The position numbers were made by a program, and so were the translations under genes. This document shows, piece by piece, positions 1 through 5,569 of a stretch of 10,164 bases of DNA. The DNA is from Polaromonas sp. Lineage in GTDB: Bacteria; Pseudomonadota; Gammaproteobacteria; Burkholderiales; Burkholderiaceae_C. Within the stretch, counting starts at the first letter, position 1. Each line of letters starts with the position of its first letter. Where the stretch lies: the NCBI GenBank assembly GCA_028292345.1, contig JAQGMN010000354.1:1-10164 (forward strand), given 5' to 3'. The notes under the pieces were generated by a model. It was not told where the DNA came from. It worked only from the letters and a program-made list of their open reading frames with translations, and did not search any database.

Positions 1-183
1 GGACGACCGCTTCAGACTGGTTGCAGACGTTCGAATCGTGAATGGCGGGTTACGCAGAACGGCTAAAGCAGACCGCCGCAGATTCAGTGGCAAACCAACG
101 CACATTTGCCCGGCGCCTTTCCACTGGCCGCCTTTTTTCATCTGAAGGAGTCGTCGGCACTGGTGGCTCGCAGCTGTAGTCGA
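1..183. other. Non-coding left flank, downstream of the HxlR regulator gene
   Basis: I see no supportable gene here. Open frames crossing this stretch on the plus strand are antisense to the regulator gene and have no family resemblance. The sequence has a patchy look, with pieces such as CCGCTT (8-13), GCAGACGTTCG (23-33) and CTAAAGCAGACCG (63-75). These resemble degenerate intergenic relics that also occur at 4379-4530, where CCGCTT/AAGCGG motifs recur. No clear rho-independent terminator for the regulator gene is visible. Confidence 0.4.
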
Positions 184-558
184 TCAAGTTGCCGAAGCCG
201 CGTCGAGAGCGTCTCGACGCATGAAGGTCCAGTCGATCAGGCTTTCAATGGATGGACCAAGTGCCAGTCCCATTTCACTCAGGGCATATTCGACCTTGGG
301 TGGCACTTGTGGATAGGTCTTTCGTGTGACGATCCCGTCCTTTTCCAGCTCCTTGAGTTGCTGAATCAACATCTTTTGATTCACGCCTTCAACACGGCGC
401 TCCAGTTCAGAGAACCGAAGCGGCTGCTTCGCCGCAAAGAGCTGGAAGATGATGACGATCTTCCACTTGCCCTCCAGCACGCGCAGCGCTTCGCTTGTCG
501 CAGCCGCCCACACGAGTTGCTGCCTCGGATCCTCACATTGCCAATCACGGGTTGCCAT
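184..558 (-). CDS. HxlR-family winged-helix transcriptional regulator
   Basis: This is a 124-residue DNA-binding regulator, a usual size for the HxlR family, whose members often sense electrophiles, quinones, aldehydes or redox state. Family hallmarks are visible in order: the LEGKWKIVIIFQL helix (residues 28-40), RFSELERRVEGVNQKML (48-64), QQLKELEKDGIVTRKTYPQVPP (66-87, recognition helix and start of the wing) and KVEYALSEMG (88-97). The only cysteine is Cys8, in the N-terminal position where several HxlR regulators (YodB Cys6, HypR Cys14) carry a redox-active cysteine, so thiol sensing is a reasonable inference. It is transcribed away from the oxidoreductase unit across 100 bp that hold dyad sites, the usual layout for a local regulator controlling itself and its divergent neighbours. 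A Shine-Dalgarno AAGG lies 8 nt before the ATG. Effector and sign of regulation are unknown. Confidence 0.93.
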   Translation of the reverse strand: MATRDWQCEDPRQQLVWAAATSEALRVLEGKWKIVIIFQLFAAKQPLRFSELERRVEGVNQKMLIQQLKELEKDGIVTRKTYPQVPPKVEYALSEMGLALGPSIESLIDWTFMRRDALDAASAT

Positions 559-562
559 AGTG

Positions 563-598
563 CTTACCTTTTGGTGTGTTACCCACTTTTCGGTGGGT
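563..598. promoter_or_regulatory. Candidate HxlR operator, two adjacent dyads
   Basis: There are two neighbouring inverted repeats: ACC-TTTT-GGT at 566-575 and ACCCAC-TTTTCG-GTGGGT at 581-598 (six perfectly paired bases). Each is preceded by TT, so TTACC occurs twice at 15-bp spacing (564-568 and 579-583). Tandem AT-cored dyads between an HxlR gene and its divergent target are what this dimeric winged-helix family typically binds. The proximal dyad covers the regulator's own ribosome binding site (567-570) and the distal one abuts the -35 of the plus-strand promoter. That would let one protein control both directions. Binding is inferred. Confidence 0.55.
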
Positions 599-600
599 TC

Positions 601-629
601 TTGTCGATGCCGGTGTTCGCCCCTATTCT
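601..629 (+). promoter_or_regulatory. Putative sigma70 promoter of the oxidoreductase unit
   Basis: TTGTCG (601-606) and TATTCT (624-629) are separated by 17 bp, each matching the consensus hexamers at four of six positions. Transcription would start near 636, leaving a 5' leader of roughly 23 nt before the ATG at 659. The -35 lies two bases after the candidate operator ending at 598, a position suited to regulation by the divergent HxlR protein. Confidence 0.45.
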
Positions 630-646
630 CTATGAATCACTTATCC

Positions 647-651
647 AGGGG
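647..651 (+). promoter_or_regulatory. Ribosome binding site deciding the start at 659
   Basis: AGGGG is followed by 7 nt and then ATG at 659. The frame is open far upstream (to 449) and an in-frame ATG occurs at 632, but only the 659 start has a proper Shine-Dalgarno sequence and gives the canonical MKIGILGTGHIG Rossmann N-terminus. Confidence 0.75.
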
Positions 652-658
652 CAAAATC

Positions 659-1405
659 ATGAAGATCGGCATTTTGGGAACCGGACACATCGGCAAGACG
701 CTGGTTACGCGCTTGAGCCAGACAGGGCACGAGGTGAAAGTTGCAAATTCACGCGGCCCCGAGACGATTGATACAGAACTCCTGTCCTTTGGAGCGCGCG
801 CTGTCACGACCGAAGAGGCGTTGGTCGATGTGGACGCGGTGATCTTGTCCATCCCGCTCAAGCGCATTGCGGCCCTCGCCTCGTCGGTCGCACGCCTTCC
901 AGCAGAGACAGTGGTCATCGACACTTCCAACTACTACCCCTTCCGCGACGAGAAGATCGAAGCGATCGAGGGAGGACAGGTCGAGAGCGTGTGGGTTGCC
1001 GAGCAGCTCGGCCGCCCGATCGCCAAGGCCTGGAATGCCATCGGATCGGCTTCCCTGGCCAAGAAGGCTAAGCCCGCAGGAGCATCCGATCGGATCGCCA
1101 TCCCTGTGGCGGCGGATCGGGAGCGCGATCGCGAGGTCGCCATGTCGCTGGTCAACGACACCGGATTGGACGCCTTCGACGCGGGCTCTCTTGCGGACTC
1201 ATGGAGGCAACAACCGGGAGCGCCCGCCTACTGCACCGATCTTTCATACGCCGAGATGGGCGCCGCCTTGGCTGCCGCGGAACGAGACAGGCTGCCCAAG
1301 CGGCGGGATCTCGGCGTTGCCGTGATACAGGAACGCATGGGCGACGGCACAACGAATCCCGACGAGGACTGGGGTGTCCGGTTAGTCCGTGTGATCAACA
1401 CCTGA
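659..1405 (+). CDS. FNO-like NAD(P)-binding oxidoreductase, paralogue 1
   Basis: This 248-residue protein belongs to the F420H2:NADP+ oxidoreductase (FNO)-like Rossmann family (COG2085). The dinucleotide motif GTGHIG is at residues 7-12. Asn30-Ser31-Arg32 follow the second strand, and Ser31/Arg32 coincide with the residues that bind the NADP 2'-phosphate in Archaeoglobus FNO, so NADP(H) preference is likely. Further family blocks are VILSIP (61-66), VIDTSNYYP (86-94), QLGRP (116-120), KAWN (123-126) and SWRQQPGAPAYC (181-192). The last 55 residues are unlike the paralogues. It is the first gene of the plus-strand unit, followed after 63 bp by the flavin monooxygenase. Databases often call such proteins NADPH-dependent F420 reductase, but F420 is rare in this bacterial group. 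The true acceptor may be a flavin or an organic substrate. Confidence 0.87.
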   Translation: MKIGILGTGHIGKTLVTRLSQTGHEVKVANSRGPETIDTELLSFGARAVTTEEALVDVDAVILSIPLKRIAALASSVARLPAETVVIDTSNYYPFRDEKIEAIEGGQVESVWVAEQLGRPIAKAWNAIGSASLAKKAKPAGASDRIAIPVAADRERDREVAMSLVNDTGLDAFDAGSLADSWRQQPGAPAYCTDLSYAEMGAALAAAERDRLPKRRDLGVAVIQERMGDGTTNPDEDWGVRLVRVINT

Positions 1406-1456
1406 ATCCGCAAGTCGCGCCGCAAACCGCGGGCGTTGACCTCACCCTCACACAAC

Positions 1457-1461
1457 AGGAG
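1457..1461 (+). promoter_or_regulatory. Ribosome binding site deciding a GTG start at 1469
   Basis: AGGAG is followed by 7 nt and GTG at 1469. The frame could also open at TTG 1436, but that start has no Shine-Dalgarno sequence. The protein similarity begins at RKMIIGMQLGNGYG, just after the GTG. Confidence 0.75.
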
Positions 1462-1468
1462 CTTGCGT

Positions 1469-2791
1469 GTGACCAGAAAGATGATCATCGGCATGCAACT
1501 GGGCAACGGCTACGGCTCCCAGCCAGGATCGTGGCGCATGCCTGGCGTCGATCCGACGAGCTACGCCAGCTTCGACGCGAAGGTGCGGCATGCACGCGCT
1601 GCCGAGCGCGGAAAGCTGCAATTTCTCTTCCTGCCGGATGGCCCCAGCAGCGTCGGCGACATCGCGCACGAGCCACCGCACTTTAATCTCGACGTCATGC
1701 TGACGCTGGCCGCGGTTGCCCGCGAAACCAGCCGCATCGGCTTGGTGGCAACGGGCTCGACCACCTTCAACGAACCGTTCAATCTTGCGCGTCAATTCAA
1801 GGCGCTGGATGTCATGAGCCGCGGGCGGGCGGGCTGGAATGCCGTCACGTCGAGCGGCGAGGACGTGGCCGCGAACTACGGCGCTCGGCTTCCTTCGAGT
1901 GCCGACCGCTACGGTCGCGCGCACGAGGTCATCGAACTTGTGCAGGCGCTGTGGGGCAGTTGGGGCCAGGATGCATGGACGCACGACCAGGAGACCGGTC
2001 AATTCGCCGACGCGACGCAGATCGCACCGATCAATCGAAGTGGTCATTTCGTCGCTTCACGCGGACCGCTGCATATCCCGCCGTCCGAACAGGGTCAGCC
2101 TGTGGTTTTTCACGCAGGCGGCAGCCCTAACGGGCATGCCCTTGCGGGACGCTACGCCAGTGCGCTCATCGGCGCCGTCTTTACGATCGAAGACGCGCTC
2201 GCGCAGCGCAAAGCCTTGCGCGATTCGGCTGAACGAGCCGGGCGCAATCCGGACGAAATCAAGTTTTTTGCCGGTCTGATGACCACGATCGCGAGTGACA
2301 AGCGGGCTGCGCTTGATCGCCGTACGGAAATGACCGGCCGAACTTACCTGCAACGCGCTGGCTATCTTGGTCAAATGCTGGGGTTGCGGCTTGACCCGAC
2401 CCAGCTGGACGCGCCGCTGTCGTCCGAGCAGCTTTCCAGCGCGCAACCATCGCCACACGATCCTCGATCCGTGCACGCCTTGAAGATCGCTCGCGAAGGT
2501 TGGAGCCTGGGCGACATCCTCGCGCACGGCGTGATCGACTACCACCCAGCCATCGTCGGGCCGGCGGTTGAAGCTGCCGACCACATGCAGGCGTGGTTCG
2601 AGGCAGGTGCCGTCGACGGCTTTTGGGTCTCGCCCGATGCCTATGAAGACGGCATCGACGCCTTTGTCGATGGCGTCGTCCCGATCCTCCAAGAGCGCGG
2701 CCTGTTCCACCTCGACTACGAGGGCGCCACCCTCCGCGACCATCTGGGCGCTCCGGCCCAGTACGGCATCGATCCGCGCGTCGCAAGCTAA
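1469..2791 (+). CDS. LLM-class FMN-dependent monooxygenase (NtaA/SnaA/DszA type)
   Basis: This 440-residue protein is a typical length for the nitrilotriacetate monooxygenase/DszA branch of bacterial luciferase-like TIM-barrel enzymes. These oxidise small organic substrates with O2 and FMNH2 supplied by a separate reductase. Recognisable blocks are AERGKLQFLFLPDGPSS (45-61), ETSRIGLVATGSTTFNEPF (86-104), LARQFKALDVMSRGRAGWNAVTS (106-128), PVVFHAGGSPNGHALAGRYA (211-230, the usual phosphate-binding region for FMN) and AADHMQAWFEAGAVDGFWV (369-387). The start is GTG 1469, set by a Shine-Dalgarno sequence. It sits 63 bp after FNO-like paralogue 1 and 36 bp before paralogue 2, so it is probably co-transcribed with them. 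No classical flavin reductase (NtaB/DszD type) is present in the cluster, so an FNO-like protein could be its reductase; that is inference. The substrate is not predictable. Confidence 0.9.
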   Translation: MTRKMIIGMQLGNGYGSQPGSWRMPGVDPTSYASFDAKVRHARAAERGKLQFLFLPDGPSSVGDIAHEPPHFNLDVMLTLAAVARETSRIGLVATGSTTFNEPFNLARQFKALDVMSRGRAGWNAVTSSGEDVAANYGARLPSSADRYGRAHEVIELVQALWGSWGQDAWTHDQETGQFADATQIAPINRSGHFVASRGPLHIPPSEQGQPVVFHAGGSPNGHALAGRYASALIGAVFTIEDALAQRKALRDSAERAGRNPDEIKFFAGLMTTIASDKRAALDRRTEMTGRTYLQRAGYLGQMLGLRLDPTQLDAPLSSEQLSSAQPSPHDPRSVHALKIAREGWSLGDILAHGVIDYHPAIVGPAVEAADHMQAWFEAGAVDGFWVSPDAYEDGIDAFVDGVVPILQERGLFHLDYEGATLRDHLGAPAQYGIDPRVAS

Positions 2792-2814
2792 ATCGTTTTA
2801 CTCACTCAGATCCT

Positions 2815-2821
2815 GGAAGGA
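2815..2821 (+). promoter_or_regulatory. Strong ribosome binding site of FNO-like paralogue 2
   Basis: GGAAGGA is followed by 6 nt and ATG at 2828. It lies in the 36-bp gap after the monooxygenase stop codon, which holds no terminator-like structure, consistent with read-through transcription. Confidence 0.7.
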
Positions 2822-2827
2822 AACAAT

Positions 2828-3580
2828 ATGAAGATCGGCATCATCGGTGCAGGCAACATGGGCGGGACCGTCGCGCGCAAGCTTGTGGCGGCGGGACACT
2901 CAGTCAAACTGGCAGGGGCCAAAGGGCCGGACGACATCCGCGAGAAGGCGGAAAAAATCGGCGCTGTGCCCGTCACCTCGGAGGATGCCGTGAAGGACGT
3001 TGAGGTGATCGTTCTGTCGATACCTTTTGCAAGCATCCCGAAGGTTGCCGGGCTGTTTGCGAACGTGCCTTCAGAAGTGGTCGTGATTGACACGTCCAAC
3101 TACTACCCACAGTTCGGTACGCGGATCCCGCAAGTCGAAGAGGGCAAACCCGAGAGCGTTTGGTCGAGCGAGCAGCTTGGCCGTCCGGTTGTCAAGACAT
3201 TCAACGCCGTGCTTGCGAAGACGTTGGCAGACGGCGGCAAGGCCTCGGGTGACGCTGGCCGGCTCGCCATGCCGGTCGCCGGCGGCGACCAGGGCTCCAA
3301 GGCGGTCGCTCGGCAGCTGGTCGAAGCCGCCGGTTTCGATCCGCTCGACGCCGGGGAGCTTGCCGACTCGTGGCGCCAGCAACCGGGCACGCCTGCTTAC
3401 TGCACCGAACTGACGATCAAGGAACTGAAGACTGCGCTCGCATCTGCGGTGAAGGACGACGCCCCACGTCAACGTGACGCGTTGATGGAGGAATTCTCAA
3501 GTGCGGAATCGCCGCCGAGCCATGAGACCGTCGTTGCACGGAACCGTGAAGTCACCGCCCCCCCGCTAAATAACCTCTGA
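2828..3580 (+). CDS. FNO-like NAD(P)-binding oxidoreductase, paralogue 2
   Basis: This 250-residue FNO-like Rossmann protein (COG2085) aligns without gaps to paralogue 1 over the first 192 residues. It has GAGNMG (7-12), VLSIPF (62-67), VIDTSNYYP (86-94), SEQLGRPVVKTFN (114-126), LAMPVAGGD (146-154) and SWRQQPGTPAYC (181-192). The odd feature is residues 30-32, Gly-Ala-Lys instead of the Asn-Ser-Arg seen in both sister proteins. Ser31 and Arg32 contact the NADP 2'-phosphate in Archaeoglobus FNO, so cofactor preference may differ here, although Lys32 could still hold a phosphate. The C-terminal tail (about 210-250) is acidic then proline-rich and unique among the three. The stop codon at 3578-3580 directly abuts the next reading frame, suggesting translational coupling. 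Reaction and substrate are unknown. Confidence 0.87.
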   Translation: MKIGIIGAGNMGGTVARKLVAAGHSVKLAGAKGPDDIREKAEKIGAVPVTSEDAVKDVEVIVLSIPFASIPKVAGLFANVPSEVVVIDTSNYYPQFGTRIPQVEEGKPESVWSSEQLGRPVVKTFNAVLAKTLADGGKASGDAGRLAMPVAGGDQGSKAVARQLVEAAGFDPLDAGELADSWRQQPGTPAYCTELTIKELKTALASAVKDDAPRQRDALMEEFSSAESPPSHETVVARNREVTAPPLNNL

Positions 3581-3592
3581 ATGGACTGTCGT

Positions 3593-4288
3593 ATGAACGT
3601 AGGAATTATTGGATCGGGCAACATCGGAAGCACGCTGGCTCGGAACCTCAAGGCTCTTGGGAACACCGTGTTGATTGCCAACTCCCGCGGGCCTTCGACG
3701 TTGGCTGAGTTCGCAGCGGAGACAGGCGTCGTGGCGGCGACTGTCGAGCAGGCGGCACAGGCGCGTGACCTGGTGATCATCGCCATTCCGCAACTGGCGG
3801 TCTCCAATCTGCCGCTCGATGTGCTGAGGGCGAACGCGGCCGTGGTCGTTGATGCAGGAAATTACTACCCGACGCGTGACGGCGTCGTGGCTGAAGTAGA
3901 AGCGGGCGCGACCGATAGCGAATGGATTGCTTCGGTCCTCGGCAGACCCGTCATCAAAGCCTTCAACAACATCGTCGCCAATAGCCTCGCGACACGGGAT
4001 GCACTTTCTGGAACTGCGGAGCGCGTTGCGCTCTCAGTTGCAGGCGATGACGTGAATGCAAAAAAACTCGTTGAGAGTGTCGTAGAACAGTTGGGGTTTG
4101 ATGCCGTTGACGGCGGAACCCTCGCCGAATCGTGGAGGCAACAGCCTGGAACCCCGGCCTATTGCAAAGACCTGAACGCGGCGCAGTTGAAAGCGGCTTT
4201 GGCCAGCGCCGACCATGCCGAGATCAAGCGTTACAGGAAGGAGGCTGACGAGGCTGCAGCCCCCTATCTGAAGCCGTTCAAGGGATGA
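3593..4288 (+). CDS. FNO-like NAD(P)-binding oxidoreductase, paralogue 3
   Basis: This 231-residue protein is the third FNO-like family member (COG2085). It has GSGNIG (7-12), Asn30-Ser31-Arg32 as in paralogue 1, VIIAIP (61-66), VVVDAGNYYP (83-92), VLGRPVIKAFNNI (115-127), GFD (168-170) and SWRQQPGTPAYC (180-191). It is more diverged than paralogues 1 and 2 are from each other and has a shorter lysine-rich tail ending KPFKG. An in-frame ATG at 3581 immediately follows the previous stop codon. ATG 3593 is preferred because its MNVGIIG aligns with MKIGIIG of the paralogues and a GGA (3583-3585) lies 7 nt upstream. It is the last gene of the unit. No convincing terminator follows. It probably uses NADP(H); the acceptor is unknown. 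Confidence 0.85.
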   Translation: MNVGIIGSGNIGSTLARNLKALGNTVLIANSRGPSTLAEFAAETGVVAATVEQAAQARDLVIIAIPQLAVSNLPLDVLRANAAVVVDAGNYYPTRDGVVAEVEAGATDSEWIASVLGRPVIKAFNNIVANSLATRDALSGTAERVALSVAGDDVNAKKLVESVVEQLGFDAVDGGTLAESWRQQPGTPAYCKDLNAAQLKAALASADHAEIKRYRKEADEAAAPYLKPFKG

Positions 4289-4555
4289 CTTCGGCAGACG
4301 CCGGTACACAGCTATTTGGCAGCCCTAGCACCCTGTGGTTGCGGCTTGCGCCAGAGAAAGCTCTGCCGAACCCGTTGATGATTCAAATCTGCCTAATGGG
4401 CCAATGTCTGGTTTTGGCCGACAGCGGCCTGCCGCCAGCATAGCCTCGACGTCAGCAACCGATGCAAAGCGGACGTTGAGCGACGCTTTACGAACCTCCG
4501 CTTCAGGCCTAAAGCGGACCGAAGCCTCGTCTGTTCAAAGGTCAAAGGTCAAAGG
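4289..4555. other. Intergenic region with small inverted repeats
   Basis: This 267-bp region lies between convergent genes and has no credible coding sequence. It holds a perfect 5-bp hairpin GGCCG-ACAG-CGGCC (4416-4429), a second CAGAG-AAAG-CTCTG hairpin near 4352-4365, a 22-bp near-perfect palindrome (4497-4518), the motif AAAGCGGAC twice (4466 and 4511) and the heptad array starting at 4535. None of the hairpins is followed by a T-run, so a standard terminator for either flanking gene is not evident. The patchwork of CCGCTT/AAGCGG fragments looks like decayed intergenic repeats. Confidence 0.5.
4497..4518. repeat. 22-bp near-perfect palindrome
   Basis: TCCGCTT(C)AGG pairs with CCT(A)AAGCGGA, with a single mismatched pair (4504/4511) out of eleven. 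There is no loop at the centre, so as DNA it is a dyad rather than a good RNA hairpin. It could be a protein-binding site or a relic of a repeat. The AAAGCGGAC half recurs at 4466-4474. Confidence 0.6.
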
Positions 4556-4562
4556 TCACAGG
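4535..4562. repeat. 7-bp tandem repeat overlapping the xth stop codon
   Basis: There are three perfect copies of TCAAAGG (4535-4555), then TCACAGG (4556-4562) and a decayed TCGCAGT (4563-4569). On the minus strand the array supplies TGA at 4558, 4551, 4544 and 4537. Seven is not a multiple of three, so these stops fall in all three frames just past the end of xth. The first is the actual stop codon of xth. Copy-number slippage downstream of that stop would not alter the protein. Confidence 0.8.
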
Positions 4563-5548
4563 TCGCAGTCGTAGTCAACGGTCAGCGGTGCGTGGTCGCT
4601 GAACTTGACGTCCTTATAGACGGCGGCTGTACGGGCGGTTGCTGCAAGGTTCGGAGTCGCCAACTGGTAGTCCAGCCGCCAGCCCACGTTCTTGGCATAG
4701 GCCTGGCCCCGGTTGCTCCACCAGGTGTAGGCTTCGCCGGTGGTTTCGGGATGTAGCCGGCGGTAGACATCGACCATGCCGCCGCCCTGTGCCGGGCTGT
4801 TCAATGCAAGCACACTTGCCCCCCCGGGTTGCGGCGAATCATCAGCAGTGCAAAGCGTGGGGGCTGTTCCCAGCAAGCCAGGGCCGCGGAACGGGCTTTG
4901 CCCGGCCGCAGGCGCAGCGGACCCCTCGGGGGGCAGCGAACCACACGCAGTGGGGAGCGTGGGGGCCAATAACCCCGTCATCCAGGCGCGCTCCTCGGGC
5001 AGAAAGCCGCTGTTCTTCCTGTTGCCCTTGAAGTTCTTCAGGTCGATTTCCTGGTGCGCAATGTTGATGTCGCCGCACAGCACGAATTCGCGGGGAGTGC
5101 CGCCGCACTGCTTCAGCGCCATCAGGCGCGGATACAGCTCGGCCAGGAAACGGAACTTGGCCGCCTGGCGTTCCTCGCCCGACGAACCGCTGGGGAAATA
5201 GCAGCTGATGACCGAGAGTTTCGGGCTGTGTGCGCGGCCGGGCCGGTCAAACCGCAGTTCGACATAGCGGCCTTCGGCATCGAACTCGGTCGAGCCATAG
5301 CCGACGATCACGTCAGTGGGCTCATGCCGGGTGTAGATGCCGACGCCCGAATAGCCTTTTTTCTCGGCGAAATGGAAGTAGCCCTTGTGGCCGGCCATTT
5401 CTTCAAAGCGCCCGCTCAGGTCGGCGGCCTGCGCCTTGAGCTCCTGCACGCAAATACAATCCGGTAGGGACTGGGCCATCCATTCCTGAAGGCCCTTGGT
5501 GGCGGCGGATCGGATGCCGTTGAGGTTGAGGCTGGTTAATCTGAACAT
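4556..5548 (-). CDS. xth: Exodeoxyribonuclease III with an internal in-frame insertion
   Basis: This is an ExoIII-type AP endonuclease and 3'-5' exonuclease of base-excision repair (endonuclease/exonuclease/phosphatase fold, Mg2+-dependent). Family residues are visible: LNLNGIRSA with Asn10 (7-15), CVQELK with the metal-binding Glu36 (33-38), CGDINIAH with Asp160/Asn162 (158-165), WRLDYQLAT with Asp293 (290-298) and FSDHAPL with Asp318/His319 (316-322). At 330 residues it is about 60 longer than the roughly 255-270 usual for the family. The excess lies at residues 195-254, between ERAWMTGLL and GGMVDVYRRL, which are adjacent segments in ordinary family members. The insert is Pro/Ala/Gly/Ser-rich, contains no catalytic residue and is built from a DNA repeat. 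Activity is therefore likely retained if the loop is tolerated. It diverges from pyrE with about 21 bp between starts. Confidence 0.92.
   Translation of the reverse strand: MFRLTSLNLNGIRSAATKGLQEWMAQSLPDCICVQELKAQAADLSGRFEEMAGHKGYFHFAEKKGYSGVGIYTRHEPTDVIVGYGSTEFDAEGRYVELRFDRPGRAHSPKLSVISCYFPSGSSGEERQAAKFRFLAELYPRLMALKQCGGTPREFVLCGDINIAHQEIDLKNFKGNRKNSGFLPEERAWMTGLLAPTLPTACGSLPPEGSAAPAAGQSPFRGPGLLGTAPTLCTADDSPQPGGASVLALNSPAQGGGMVDVYRRLHPETTGEAYTWWSNRGQAYAKNVGWRLDYQLATPNLAATARTAAVYKDVKFSDHAPLTVDYDCDL
4787..4966 (-). repeat. In-frame two-unit repeat element inserted in xth
   Basis: About 180 bp (60 codons) interrupt xth without breaking the frame. Two divergent units can be aligned. Each has a short hairpin (GCAAG-CACA-CTTGC at 4806-4819; CGGGC-TTT-GCCCG at 4892-4904), then a C-run/G-run, then GCGAA, then GCAGTGnnnAGCGTGGGGGC (4845-4864 and 4947-4966). 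The last block matches at 17 of 17 specified positions in both units. The units are 102 bp apart, a multiple of three, so both encode a similar APTL(P/C)TA peptide on the minus strand. I associate this sequence type with interspersed repeats of Comamonadaceae, from memory. Exact ends and any target duplication are unclear. Confidence 0.7.
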
Positions 5549-5569
5549 AGCGTGAACATGGAATTTTCA

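Noticed and set aside
449..658. N-terminal extension of FNO-like paralogue 1
   Set aside because: The extra 70 codons overlap the divergent regulator gene, and the Shine-Dalgarno plus Rossmann N-terminus place the start at 659.
106..771. Long plus-strand open frame across the regulator gene
   Set aside because: It is antisense to a clear HxlR gene, has no family resemblance and runs out of frame into the start of the FNO-like gene.
1436..1468. TTG start for the flavin monooxygenase
   Set aside because: There is no ribosome site before it, while GTG 1469 has AGGAG at ideal spacing.
659..4288. Calling the three Rossmann proteins true F420 reductases
   Set aside because: The fold and motifs fit the family, but F420 is uncommon in this bacterial group and no F420 biosynthesis or F420-binding evidence is in the window. 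Only the family name is used.
4352..4365. CAGAG-AAAG-CTCTG hairpin as a terminator of the oxidoreductase unit
   Set aside because: It has only five base pairs and no following T-run.
4535..4562. CRISPR or phase-variation tract
   Set aside because: The units are 7 bp without spacers, and the perfect copies lie beyond the xth stop codon, so they cannot switch the gene's frame.
4335..4574. Small 79-codon open frame in the intergenic region
   Set aside because: It has a GTG start without a ribosome site, low-complexity Ser/Arg composition, crosses the heptad array and overlaps the end of xth on the opposite strand.
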